A DNA stretch of 64,000 nucleotides from CAWHYG01 sp963833505 (GCA_963833505.1 CAWHYG010000006.1:496001-560000), one strand, 5' to 3'. Positions 20,549-32,314 are shown, counted from the stretch's first letter. The notes: generated by a model from the sequence alone, not told the origin. Numbers and translations: made by a program.

Positions 20549-21697
20549 ATGCCCAATCAACCGCTCGCCCCGACGGCGCCGGGGCACGCGATCGACCCGG
20601 CTCTTGAGCTGCGCTTTCAAAGCCTGGCCCACATGGTGGGGAACACCCCGCTCCTGGCCATCGAAACGTCCTTTCGGGGCCGGGAACGCGTGATCTATGC
20701 CAAGGCCGAGAACCTGAACATGACCGGCAGCATCAAAGACCGCATGGCACTGCACATCCTTCGACGGGGGTATGAATCGGGCGCCCTGAAGCCGGGCTGG
20801 CCCATCATCGAGGCCACGAGCGGCAACACCGGCATCTCCTTCGCCGCCATCGGCCGGGCCCTCGGCCACCCGGTTCGCATCTTCATGCCCGACTGGATGA
20901 GCCGGGAGCGGATCGAGCTGATCCGCAGCCTCGGAGCCGACATCCAGCTCCTGAGCCGGGAAGAGGGCGGGTTCCTCGGGAGCATCCAACGGTCCGAAGA
21001 GACGGCGGCCTCTCTACCGGGAGCGTTTCTGCCCCGCCAGTTCGCCAATGAAGACAATTGCGAAGCGCATTTCTCCAGCACCGGCCCCGAGATCTGGTGG
21101 CAGCTCCGACTTGAGGATCTCGTTCCGGACGCCTTCCTGGCGGGAGTGGGAACGGGCGGCACCATCATGGGGGTGGGACGGTTTCTGCGCCTCAAGAACC
21201 CCGCCGTCCGGCTTCATCCGCTCGAGCCGGAAAGCTCCCCCACGCTCTCCACGGGCTGCAAGGTGGGCAAGCACCAGATCCAGGGCATCTCGGACGAGTT
21301 CATCCCTTCGATCGTCGATCTGCACACTCTCGACGAGGTCGTGGCGGTGAGCGACGAGGACTCCATCCTGATGGCGCAGAAGCTGGCCCGGGATCTCGGG
21401 CTCGGCGTCGGCATCTCCTCCGGAGCCAATTTCCTCGGAGCGCTTCTGGTCCAGGAGCGGATGGGTCGCGACGCGGTGGTCGTCACGGTGTTCGCCGACG
21501 ACAACAAGAAATACCTGAGCACCGACCTGATGCGCGAGGTGCCCGCGAAAGCGGCACCGCTGGCCGAAGACGTGCGGCTGCGGTCTTTCCGCGCCTTCAA
21601 GCGGGTCTGCTACACCTGCTGCGACGAGGCCGACTGCGTCCAGCTCCGCCGGATGAAGGAGATCGATCCCGAGGCCGAGTGCCCTCGGGGCCGATAG
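20549..21697 (+). CDS. Cysteine-synthase-family PLP enzyme with cysteine-rich C-terminal tail
   Basis: 382 aa. PLP fold type II: the Schiff-base Lys is in NMTGSIKDRMA, the substrate loop is EATSGNTGIS, and the phosphate-binding Gly loop is GVGTGGTIMG. The core is close to CysK/CysM. The extra C-terminal tail of about 60 residues includes FKRVCYTCCDEADCVQL and a final cysteine, a CxxCC...C cluster not found in ordinary cysteine synthases. AAGGAG lies 8 nt before the ATG. The reaction is probably O-acetylserine or O-phosphoserine sulfhydrylation. The tail could bind a metal or accept sulfur. Confidence 0.85.
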   Translation: MPNQPLAPTAPGHAIDPALELRFQSLAHMVGNTPLLAIETSFRGRERVIYAKAENLNMTGSIKDRMALHILRRGYESGALKPGWPIIEATSGNTGISFAAIGRALGHPVRIFMPDWMSRERIELIRSLGADIQLLSREEGGFLGSIQRSEETAASLPGAFLPRQFANEDNCEAHFSSTGPEIWWQLRLEDLVPDAFLAGVGTGGTIMGVGRFLRLKNPAVRLHPLEPESSPTLSTGCKVGKHQIQGISDEFIPSIVDLHTLDEVVAVSDEDSILMAQKLARDLGLGVGISSGANFLGALLVQERMGRDAVVVTVFADDNKKYLSTDLMREVPAKAAPLAEDVRLRSFRAFKRVCYTCCDEADCVQLRRMKEIDPEAECPRGR

Positions 21698-21745
21698 CAA
21701 GAGCACAGCACGGCTCGCATCATGGATGACCGCGGGCTGAAGCGA

Positions 21746-21790
21746 GAACGGGAGGGCGGCCGGGTCTACAACCCCGCCGCCCTCCCGTTC
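21746..21790. terminator. Bidirectional hairpin terminator between convergent genes
   Basis: Perfect 15-bp stem GAACGGGAGGGCGGC / GCCGCCCTCCCGTTC with a 15-nt loop, followed by TTCTTCG. It sits in the 124-bp gap where the cysteine-synthase-like gene (plus) and the subtilase (minus) converge. Confidence 0.8.
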
Positions 21791-21821
21791 TTCGAAGGCC
21801 GGAGACCGGAAAGCGAACCGA

Positions 21822-24182
21822 TCACCGGACCATGAGCATCTTCCGCTCGGCGCTGCCGGCGCCGGTCACGACCTGGTAGAAGTAAACGCCGGTCGAGAGC
21901 TTCTCACCCCGGTCGTTTCGTCCGTCCCAGGTGACCACATGCGTGCCCGCGGGCATCGCCTCTCCGGAGAGAAGCGCCCGCACCCGTCGGCCGCCGGAAT
22001 CGAAGATGTACAGACTCACCGGGCCGGAGTCGGCCAACCGGAAGCTGATCGTGGTGACCGGCGAGAACGGATTCGGGTAGCTCGCAACCGCGAGGGACGA
22101 AGCCGAACGCGCGCTTTCGGGCGCGCTGGAGGTTCCCAGCACGGCATTGGCCACGACGCTGTATCGCTGGGGACCCTGCGGAATCTGGTACGCCTTCACA
22201 TGGACGGTCCAGGTGCCGGCCACAGGGTTGTCCACCTCGACCTGCTCGGTGGGATTCAGGTGATCCGCGCCCTTGGTGGCGGCCGCGCCCGGATTCGAGG
22301 GATTCAGGATCCAGGGCAGGGTGATGGCGCCGTTGGGAGACTCCAGCGTGAGGTCGAGATCGTTGACCAGCTCCTTCTGCGCCAGGGTCTGCCCGGGCGG
22401 GTCGTCCCAGCACAGCGTGGCCTTCAAGACCGGCGTCCCGGAATTGACGGTGATCGGGTACGTGTCCTCGCCGCCCTGATCGATGGACGCGATCTTGAGC
22501 AGGTCCTTGTTCCGGAGATGGTCGATGACGTCGACTGCCCGGATCTCGCCGTAGCCGAACTGGTAATCCGGCCCGACGTTTCCGTAGTCGAAGGCCGTGT
22601 TGATCATGAGGGCCTTGATCGTGGAAGGCGCCGGCTTGAGCGGCAGGCCGGGGGTCATGCGCCACTGTTGCAACAGGTCCGCGATGACGCCGGCCGTGGC
22701 CGGAGTGGCCATGGAGGTCCCGCACATCGACTCGTAGCCGCCTCCCGGCACGGTCGAGGTGGTTCCGTTGTCGCCTCCCACCTGGCAGCCGGGCGCGCAG
22801 ACGTCCGGACGGATCCGGCCGTCGTCGACCGGACCCCAGGAGGAGAAGTAGGTCATGGAATGGTCATTGGAGTTGGTGGCGCCGACCACGATGGGGTCCT
22901 TGGCTGTCGCCGGGACTCCGGTGGTGCTGTATCCGGTGCCGCAGGTGCCGTAGCCCCGCTCGTTCCCGGCCGCCCAGCAGCTGAGGAACGGAATGCCAAG
23001 GACGCCGTTCGCGATGTTGTCCAGGAGCTGCGCGGTCAGTTCGTAATCCCCTTCCCACGAGCAGGGATAGCCGTTGGCGGCGATGTTCGACCCCAGGGAG
23101 TTCGAGGCGAGATTGTCCCCGTGGTTGAAGAGGCCGTCCTTGTAGTTGGCCTCGATGTCGCCCGGGCTGTTGTACAGGCAGTAGGGAGTGCAGGACTCGT
23201 ATTCGTAGGAGGTGATGAAGGCCGCCGGAGCCATCCCCTTGTAGGTGCCGCTGGAGTTGTGGCCGTCTCCCGCGATCGTCCCGCTGACGTGCGTGCTGTG
23301 GGTCGCGATGGAACCGTTCTCGCCCCAGGTCACCCGGGTCGGGCTGCCGAAATCGGGATGGGTCTTGTCGGCGAACCCGACGTCATAGACGAGCACGGAA
23401 GAACCGCCCCCGTTCAGGTTGTAGGGCGCGGCCTGGATGGTGTTGACGCCGAGCGCGGCGCGCACCTGGTCGTTCACCGCCGTGAGCACCGGCGGACGCT
23501 CGTCGATCCACTTGACGGCGTCCTCTGAGGCCAGCGTCTCCGCCTGCTTCGGATCCATCGCCAGCATCTCGGCGTTCAGCCCGGAGATCCAGCCGCCCGA
23601 TACTCCGCCGATCGGGGCCAGAAGCTTCTCGGCCGCCTCGCGCGCGATGTCGTCGTGGAACTGGATGATGAAGATCTTCCGCCCGTTCGTGTAGTCGGTC
23701 CAGGGCGCGTAGTCCCCGCTTTGGACCCGCTGGGAGACCTTCTCCACGACGGACAGGGGCGCCGCCCAGCGCACGCCGAGGGCGGACAGGTCGGAAGCGG
23801 TCAGTTGGGTCGAGACGAGGGCGTAGTAGGCCCGTTCCGGAAGGTAGCCCTGCAGCACGAGGCCGCGTCCCGCCAGCGAAAAACGCTGGTCGGCGTTCGG
23901 CACGTCGACCATCTGGACGATCAGGTGCGCCGTCCCGTCCTGGGCGTGGCTTCCCAGATAGGCCAGGGCCGCCGTGAAATCATGCTCAGGCGGAACGAAG
24001 CTCCGGCCCTGAAGCTGAAGCAGGTAGGTCGAAGAGTCTTCCGCCGGAGCCGCCTTGACGATCCGGCTGATCGGCGCCAGGAAGACCAACGCCAACGTGA
24101 GCGCGAGAGCGATTTTCCAGGCGTGCCGCCGCTCGCGCGCGACCGGCGGCAGTCCATTGTCTGCATGGCGATTGATGCTCAC
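21822..24182 (-). CDS. Secreted subtilisin-family (S8) protease with FlgD-like C-terminal sorting domain
   Basis: 786 aa. The signal anchor (IALALTLALVFLAPIS) is followed by a propeptide-like region. Catalytic triad: Asp in VLVYDVGFADKTHPDFG, His in HSTHVSGTIAGDG, and Ser in CGTSMATPATAGV. A P-domain-like or Ig segment (NPVAGTWTVHVKAYQIP) precedes the sorting tail (YPNPFSPVTTISFRL ... GTHVVTWDGRNDRGEKLSTG). GTG 24182 was chosen because AAGGAG lies 7 nt upstream. It probably acts outside the cell or on its surface. Confidence 0.93.
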   Translation of the reverse strand: MSINRHADNGLPPVARERRHAWKIALALTLALVFLAPISRIVKAAPAEDSSTYLLQLQGRSFVPPEHDFTAALAYLGSHAQDGTAHLIVQMVDVPNADQRFSLAGRGLVLQGYLPERAYYALVSTQLTASDLSALGVRWAAPLSVVEKVSQRVQSGDYAPWTDYTNGRKIFIIQFHDDIAREAAEKLLAPIGGVSGGWISGLNAEMLAMDPKQAETLASEDAVKWIDERPPVLTAVNDQVRAALGVNTIQAAPYNLNGGGSSVLVYDVGFADKTHPDFGSPTRVTWGENGSIATHSTHVSGTIAGDGHNSSGTYKGMAPAAFITSYEYESCTPYCLYNSPGDIEANYKDGLFNHGDNLASNSLGSNIAANGYPCSWEGDYELTAQLLDNIANGVLGIPFLSCWAAGNERGYGTCGTGYSTTGVPATAKDPIVVGATNSNDHSMTYFSSWGPVDDGRIRPDVCAPGCQVGGDNGTTSTVPGGGYESMCGTSMATPATAGVIADLLQQWRMTPGLPLKPAPSTIKALMINTAFDYGNVGPDYQFGYGEIRAVDVIDHLRNKDLLKIASIDQGGEDTYPITVNSGTPVLKATLCWDDPPGQTLAQKELVNDLDLTLESPNGAITLPWILNPSNPGAAATKGADHLNPTEQVEVDNPVAGTWTVHVKAYQIPQGPQRYSVVANAVLGTSSAPESARSASSLAVASYPNPFSPVTTISFRLADSGPVSLYIFDSGGRRVRALLSGEAMPAGTHVVTWDGRNDRGEKLSTGVYFYQVVTGAGSAERKMLMVR

Positions 24183-24625
24183 GAGTCCACTCCTTACGGC
24201 GGGGTGCCGATGCATCCCGCGGGTGTGATCGGCTCTGACGACAGGTGTGCGGGTCCGCGACCCCTCGCTGCGCAGGGTCCGGAAATTTCAAGCACCTTGA
24301 TTTTACCGCATTTCCCACGTCTGGCTCAAGGGCAGGTCGGGCGTGCACCGGCGTGACCGGCGCGCGTCCTGGGCGTTGAGCTTCCTGAAACCACTGGTCC
24401 GGGCTCCTGCGCGGATGATGGCACGCGCCGAGGCCGCTCGACGGCATCGGAAGTGCGCGGACTCGGCACCCCGTTGCGAGGTTCCGGGTTGGAGCCGGCG
24501 CCGCAATCGCGACCGTCGATTCCGGGATGGGGAAGTCGCGACCGATGGCGCCGGGATCGCGCCGCGCGTCGGTCCCTTGCGACGGCCTTACGTGTTTTTT
24601 CTCGCGCACCGGCACCCGCCCGCGC

Positions 24626-24631
24626 TATACT
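24626..24631 (+). promoter_or_regulatory. Candidate -10 box of the small transcription unit
   Basis: TATACT, five of six to consensus, preceded by GC-rich sequence. No good -35 is present at 16-18 bp; a T-run lies at 24595-24600. It lies 29 bp upstream of the mini-ORF start. Confidence 0.5.
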
Positions 24632-24644
24632 CGGGGTACACGAG

Positions 24645-24658
24645 AAAGGAGGTGGTCC
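24645..24658 (+). promoter_or_regulatory. Extended Shine-Dalgarno sequence
   Basis: AAAGGAGGTGGTCC pairs along all 14 nt with the conserved 3' tail of 16S rRNA (one G-U wobble). The core GGAGG is 7 nt from the TTG start at 24660. No other gene in the window has such a match. Confidence 0.85.
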
Positions 24659-24659
24659 A

Positions 24660-24698
24660 TTGAATAAATCGATGACCTGTGAGGTGCCTGAACGCTAG
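24660..24698 (+). CDS. 12-codon mini-ORF (leader-like peptide)
   Basis: TTG start, TAG stop; translation MNKSMTCEVPER. Optimal spacing from a 14-nt perfect SD makes translation very likely. The peptide has one Cys and no run of a single amino acid, so it does not look like a classical amino-acid attenuator. An internal ATG (24672) would give MTCEVPER. The stop overlaps the base of a strong hairpin. No plus-strand gene follows, so it is not a leader of an adjacent operon. I do not recognise the peptide. Confidence 0.65.
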   Translation: MNKSMTCEVPER

Positions 24699-24845
24699 GC
24701 GGCCTCCCGCTGATCTTGGATTGATTTGATCCGCGGGCCGGCCGCCGGCGGAATTCCAACAGGCAGCCGAACCCAGGGGTTCCCGGACTCGTCATCCGGG
24801 ACCGGGCTCCGCAAGGAGGTCGGAAGAACCCCTGGGTTTTCTTGT
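24698..24845 (+). ncRNA. Structured RNA: hairpin plus three-way-junction with terminator-like end
   Basis: Hairpin 1 (24698-24746): GGCGGCC/GGCCGCC, CCCGC/GCGGG and GATC/GATC stack into a stem of about 16 bp broken only by small internal loops. Closing stem P1: AACCCAGGGGTT (24770-24781) with AACCCCTGGGTT (24827-24838), 12 bp, followed by TTTTCTT. Within P1 are hairpin P2 (TCCCGG 24781-24786 with CCGGGA 24796-24801) and hairpin P3 (CTCC-GCAA-GGAG, 24807-24818, a GNRA tetraloop) whose 3' side is part of a second SD-like AAGGAGGT. The U-tract on the plus strand gives the orientation. Confidence 0.6.
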
Positions 24846-24919
24846 GGCCTCTCCGGCCTCTCCGGCGTCGAACGGCCGGCGCTCTGCCCGTTCGCCGGGT
24901 CGGATCAGACCCGCCAGCG

Positions 24920-25621
24920 TCAGATCAGGCCCGCCTCCCGGAAGGAAAAGGGCGTTCCCGCCCCGAGGATGACGTGATCGAGGACCTCGATCCCGGTCAT
25001 CTCGCCCACCCGACAGAGCCGCGTCGTGATCTCCAGATCGTCCTCGCTCGGAGTGGCATCCCCGGAAGGATGATTGTGGACCAGCACGACCGAAGCGGCC
25101 GCCGCCAGGATGGCGGGTCGGAAGACCTCGCGCGGATGGACGATGGAGGCGTTGAGCGACCCCACCGAGATCAGCTCGACCCGCATCGGGAGATGCCGCG
25201 TGTTGAGAAGGACGGTGAGAAAATGCTCCTTGGGAGCGGCGCCGTAGTGCTGGACCAGCGGGAGCAGGTCTTGCGGAGTCCGGATGGGACGTTCGACGTT
25301 GCCGGCGCGCCCGAAGGCGCGGCGACCGATTTCGAAGGCGGCCAGAAGCTGGCAGGCTCGGGCCACGCCGAGGCCCCGGCGCCGGCTGAGATCCTGAGGC
25401 GATCGCCGGGTCAGAGCCTCCAGAGATCCGTCCGTGAGGAGCGCTTCCGCCAGATCCACCGCGGGCGTGCCCGCGCAGCCGGTGCCGAGCAGAGCGGCCA
25501 GAAGCTCCCGATCGGACAAGGTCTCCGCCCCGACCTCGAGGATCTGCTCGCGCGGCCCCTTGCCCTCCCGAACGGTGAGTCCCACCCGGTCGTAATGCGC
25601 CTGCTTGCGCCGTTGCGGCAT
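24920..25621 (-). CDS. radC: RadC/JAB-domain protein
   Basis: 233 aa. N-terminal helix-hairpin-helix region (PREQILEVGAETLSDRELLAALLGTG), then a JAB1/MPN-type metalloprotease fold with HNHPSGDATPSEDD, the JAMM motif (HxH then S/T-x8-D) near residue 180. The enzymatic role in bacteria is not settled. ATG 25621 follows AAGGAA by 7 nt; an upstream in-frame ATG at 25648 is less likely. The gene is 165 bp downstream of ftsY. Confidence 0.95.
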   Translation of the reverse strand: MPQRRKQAHYDRVGLTVREGKGPREQILEVGAETLSDRELLAALLGTGCAGTPAVDLAEALLTDGSLEALTRRSPQDLSRRRGLGVARACQLLAAFEIGRRAFGRAGNVERPIRTPQDLLPLVQHYGAAPKEHFLTVLLNTRHLPMRVELISVGSLNASIVHPREVFRPAILAAAASVVLVHNHPSGDATPSEDDLEITTRLCRVGEMTGIEVLDHVILGAGTPFSFREAGLI

Positions 25622-25786
25622 GGCCTGGTTCCTTCCCGGCACGTCCACGCAAGGTCGGTGATGCGGGATCCGATCGGACCTCGACGCCTGGGAAGGTCAA
25701 GCCAGGGGCATGCCAGCGCGCGAACCGGACCCACCGGGGATGCTCGTCCGGAACGGCCGCGCCGACCAGTCCCGGGCAGGCAGGGC

Positions 25787-26908
25787 CTATTCCGGATCCT
25801 CGTCCGGAACGGCCTCGCCGACCAGCTCGCGAGCAAAAAGCGAGGGGTCGAAATCGATGAGGTCTTCCGCCTTCTCTCCCACCCCGGCGTAGCGCACGGG
25901 GATCCGCAGCTCGTGAGCGATGCCCAGGATGACGCCTCCCTTGCTCGTTCCGTCGAGCTTGGCCAGGAGGATCCCGTCGATCGGCACAGCCTGGGAGAAA
26001 AGGCGCGCCTGCGAGATCGCGTTCTGCCCGATGGTCGCGTCCAGCACGAGGATCGTCTCGTGCGGCGCCCCCGGAAGAGCCTTGCCGCAGACCCGGTGGA
26101 TCTTCTTCAGCTCCTCCATGAGGTTGCCCTTGGTCTGGAGCCTTCCCGCCGTGTCGACCAGCACCAGGTCGGCGCCTCTCGCCCGGGCCGATCGGATGCC
26201 GTCAAACGCCACCGCGCCGGGATCGGCGCCGGTCTGGCTCTTGACCATGTGGAGATCCAGGCGTCGGGCCCAGACCTCGAGCTGCTCGCTGGCGGCGGCG
26301 CGAAACGTGTCCGAAGCGACGATGAGCGGAACGCGACCGGCCTGCTGCGCTCTCCAGGCGAGCTTGGCCAGCGAGGTCGTCTTGCCGACGCCGTTGACGC
26401 CCGCGATCAGGACCACCCAGGGATCTCCGGGAGCAGGCGTGGCCGCCGCGGCTCCGGGGTCGGCCGATGGCGCGCGGGCGCCGGCCGATGGATCGCCGGC
26501 ACCGGCCGACGGCGGGCGGGCGCCGGCCGGTGACTCGCGGGCGCCGGCCGCCTTCCCCGGCGCACCCGTGGCGGCCGGCGGCCCGGAGGCCAGTCCGGTG
26601 TCGCTGAAGACCGGCGGCGCCGAGCCGGCGTTCGCGCCCTCCAGGATCTCTTGCACGATTTCATGGAGCGCGCGGCGCAGCGCGGCGGGATCCTCGATCC
26701 GCTCATCCTTGGCCTTCTGCTTGAGGCGCGCGATGAGGTCCGCCGCCGTCTGCGGCCCGACGTCGCCCCGCAAGAGGACCGCCTCGAGGTCGTCGTAAAG
26801 CTCCGGCGCAATCTCGCGGTATTGCTGGAAGACCTGCTGAATGCCATCCGCCACCACCGCGCGCGTCTTCTTGAATCCCTCGGTGATCTTTCGGAAGAAC
26901 GACTTCAA
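25787..26908 (-). CDS. ftsY: Signal recognition particle receptor FtsY with enlarged N-G linker
   Basis: SRP receptor GTPase for co-translational membrane targeting. N domain residues 1-96 (KTRAVVADGIQQVF...). G domain starts near 163 with the P-loop AGVNGVGKTTSLAKLA, then VLVDTAGRLQ, LLAKLDGTSKGG and the C-terminal YAGVGEKAEDLIDFD. Between them lie about 65 residues of Ala/Gly/Pro/Ser low complexity with a repeated AGARxPSA pattern, where relatives have about 15. The N and G domains normally pack closely, so this insert should be an external loop. The start overlaps the nrdR stop by 4 bp. Confidence 0.96.
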   Translation of the reverse strand: MKSFFRKITEGFKKTRAVVADGIQQVFQQYREIAPELYDDLEAVLLRGDVGPQTAADLIARLKQKAKDERIEDPAALRRALHEIVQEILEGANAGSAPPVFSDTGLASGPPAATGAPGKAAGARESPAGARPPSAGAGDPSAGARAPSADPGAAAATPAPGDPWVVLIAGVNGVGKTTSLAKLAWRAQQAGRVPLIVASDTFRAAASEQLEVWARRLDLHMVKSQTGADPGAVAFDGIRSARARGADLVLVDTAGRLQTKGNLMEELKKIHRVCGKALPGAPHETILVLDATIGQNAISQARLFSQAVPIDGILLAKLDGTSKGGVILGIAHELRIPVRYAGVGEKAEDLIDFDPSLFARELVGEAVPDEDPE

Positions 26909-27513
26909 GGCTTGCCTCGCTCCCGTTCGTTCCCGGAGGTCCCCTCATCAGGGCCGGCCGTGTCGCCCGTCGCGCCGCGACGGCCGGAACCGCTTCCCGA
27001 ACCCCCGCCGGAGGCATCCTCTTCGGGCGCCGTCGCGCCGGACGCGGGGGGCTCTGATCCGCTTCCGCCGGGCAGCTCCTGGATCGTCTCCAGAAACTGC
27101 CGGATGTCGCTGAAGCTCTGATAGACGGAGGCGAACCGGACGTAGGCGACGGGATCGAGCCCGCGAAGCGCCTCGAGGACCCGGGCTCCGATGTCCGCGC
27201 TCCTCACTTCCGATCGGCCCAGGCGGGCCAGATCCGACTCGATGCGATCGGCCACCTCTTCGATCACGGTGGCGGAAATGGGGCGCTTCTCACAGGCCTT
27301 GGAGAGTCCGTGGATGAGCTTGTTGCGGTCGAAGGCCTCGCGGCGCCCGTCCTTCTTCACGACCTGGAAGGTTCCCGCTTCCACGTATTCATAGGTCGTG
27401 AACCGGTGCTGGCAGGAGAGACACTCGCGGCGCCGGCGGACCGCCATGCCTTCGCGCACCGACCGGCTGTCCAGGACCCGGTCGGCGTCGTGACCACAGC
27501 TCGGACACCGCAT
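26905..27513 (-). CDS. nrdR: Transcriptional repressor NrdR with Gly/Ser-rich tail
   Basis: ATP/dATP-sensing repressor of ribonucleotide reductase genes. 202 aa against the usual 150-160. Zinc ribbon: CPSCGH at residues 3-8 and CLSCQHRFTTYEYVE at about 33-47. The ATP-cone follows (VVKKDGRREAFDRNKLIHGL). The last 50 residues are a Gly/Ser/Glu tail (GGGSGSGSGRRG) absent from relatives. No NrdR box or nrd gene is seen in the window. Confidence 0.95.
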   Translation of the reverse strand: MRCPSCGHDADRVLDSRSVREGMAVRRRRECLSCQHRFTTYEYVEAGTFQVVKKDGRREAFDRNKLIHGLSKACEKRPISATVIEEVADRIESDLARLGRSEVRSADIGARVLEALRGLDPVAYVRFASVYQSFSDIRQFLETIQELPGGSGSEPPASGATAPEEDASGGGSGSGSGRRGATGDTAGPDEGTSGNERERGKP

Positions 27514-27604
27514 CTTCCCGCCTGTCCCTCCGCAAAACCGCCGTCCCCGGCCCTCCGGCCTTTCTCGAACCCGAGCTCATTGTGAAACGGCCCGGTCCCG
27601 GCGG

Positions 27605-28428
27605 TCAAACCGATCCGGTCGCGCTCCGGAGAGTGATCGCTTCCCCGCTCAGCACCGATCGCCGGCCCTCCGCAGTCTGCAGGATCAGTTCTCCGCGATC
27701 GCCAACATCGACCGCCTTGCCCTCGACCGACCAGCCGGGACCTTCCACCCGGACCAGAGCGTTCCGGAGCTGGAACCGTGCACGCAGGCCGGCGCGGAGA
27801 TCCTCGCGATCCCCCTCCTGGAACCGGCGATAGCGTCGCGCCAGCCGCCGATCGAGCGCCCGGGCCAGGGCATCGGCGCCCGGTACCGGATCGAAGCCCT
27901 CCAGCCGCAAGGACGATGCCCGGCCCGAAAGACCGGCGGGGAAGTCCCCGGCGCTCTGAGCGAGGTTGACTCCGATCCCGATCACGACGGCGTCGCCGGC
28001 GGCTTCGGCCAGGATTCCGCCCAGCTTGCCGCCGCGGCCGTAGAGGTCGTTGGGCCACTTGATCGAGCTCTTCCATCCCGGCGCGCCGGCTTCGGCCAGG
28101 TCTTCCAGGGCTTCGGCTGCGGATAAGGCCACGACCGCGGTGAGGGCCGGCCAGTCGGACCCCTCGATTCTCGGCCGCAGGATGAAGCTCATCCAGAGCC
28201 CGGCTCCCGGAGGTGAATGCCAGGTTCGTTCGCCGCGGCCTCGCCCGGCCGTCTGCTCCAGCGCGCGCACGGCCGTTCCCTCGGGCGCGCCTTCAAGGAC
28301 GAGCGCGCGGCAGAGATCCTGGGTGGACGGGCACGATGCCAGCGGCGCGGACCAATAGAGCAGATCGCCGCCGGACCGGCCCCCGCTCCGGTCGTCGAAG
28401 CCTCCGTCCGATCCGGCTTCGAACCGAC

Positions 28429-28432
<4 letters not shown>
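27605..28432 (-). CDS. birA: Biotin-[acetyl-CoA-carboxylase] ligase
   Basis: 275 aa; ligase-only form without the N-terminal winged helix. Motifs: STQDLCRALV, the nucleotide/biotin loop GRGRGERTWHSPPGAGLWMS, KWPNDLY and GKLGGILAE, then GIGVNL. A C-terminal SH3-like domain follows (LQLRN to the end). GTG 28432 overlaps the TGA of the upstream nadC portion (GTGA), indicating translational coupling; nadC-birA adjacency is common. It activates biotin and attaches it to carboxyl-carrier protein. Confidence 0.94.
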
Positions 28433-31509
<3,077 letters not shown>

Positions 31510-31538
31510 CGCGCTCGCAGTTTAGCACCGATAAAGAA

Positions 31539-31556
31539 ATCGGCGGATCCGCCGAT
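31539..31556 (-). terminator. Rho-independent terminator after PEP-CTERM protein 1
   Basis: Perfect palindrome ATCGGCGGATCCGCCGAT followed on the minus strand by TTCTTTATC. It lies between the PEP-CTERM gene and uvrB-nadC. Confidence 0.75.
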
Positions 31557-31621
31557 GGTCGGGGATCCGCCGAGACGCCCAGTCAGCCCCGTCTTGGCCC
31601 GGGACCGCTTGAAGTCGGCCG

Positions 31622-32314
31622 CTACTTCTTGGGCCGCCGCTTTCTCACTGCGAGACCAACAGTGCCGAGGCCGAGGCCCAGCAGCAGCAGGCTCGCCGGC
31701 TCAGGGACGGTCGGACCGATCATGCCCTGGCCGTACTGATCCGTCGGGGCGAAGTACCGGGCCACCGAACCATTCGGATTCACCTGGCTGAGGTCGTTCA
31801 GGTAGGCGTTGGCGTAGGTCTCCGCCGCCGCGTCGCCGCCGCTCGCGGCAAAGGTTCCGGTGTTGACGGTGAAGTCGTTGTCGTAGACCGCGTTCCAGAG
31901 CGCGAGCTGAAGCCCGGCGGACTTGTCGGTGTCATTCCCGACCGTCGCAAACTCGTTGTTGTAGAGCCAGGCCGCCCGAGCGCCGTTGGTCAACGGAGTC
32001 GTGGGGTCGTTCGTGAGAATGTCGTTGACGTTGTACTCGGTCGGAACCGTGATGTCATGGGAGAGATCGACGCAATAGATGAGTCCGAAGTACGTGCCGT
32101 CGTTCGGCGGGAGCGGAGGGCCGATCGTCCCTCCCAGGTATCCGGCGAGGCTGCCGGCGAGGATGTTCGTCCCGAGAAGCGAGTTGTTCAGAAAGAGGTT
32201 GTACGTGACGTTCGTGTTGATCACACCCCAGTCGATTCCGAGAACAACGGCGCCCGCGGGAACGGCCAGGATCATCAGCGCAGCTACCAACATAAGCACT
32301 ACGAGTCTTCGCAT
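31622..32314 (-). CDS. PEP-CTERM protein 1, thioester-domain-like
   Basis: 230 aa. Signal peptide (MRRLVVLMLVAALMILAVPAGA). The C-terminal sorting signal is VPEPASLLLLGLGLGTVGLA followed by RKRRPKK, the substrate mark of exosortase systems. The middle has C81 in IYCVD and Q136 in GLQLALWNAVYD, spaced as in thioester domains where Cys and Gln cross-link to give a covalent surface adhesin. That assignment rests on motif resemblance only. Start ATG 32314 has GGAGG 7 nt upstream. Paralogue of the next gene upstream (32717). Confidence 0.85.
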   Translation of the reverse strand: MRRLVVLMLVAALMILAVPAGAVVLGIDWGVINTNVTYNLFLNNSLLGTNILAGSLAGYLGGTIGPPLPPNDGTYFGLIYCVDLSHDITVPTEYNVNDILTNDPTTPLTNGARAAWLYNNEFATVGNDTDKSAGLQLALWNAVYDNDFTVNTGTFAASGGDAAAETYANAYLNDLSQVNPNGSVARYFAPTDQYGQGMIGPTVPEPASLLLLGLGLGTVGLAVRKRRPKK

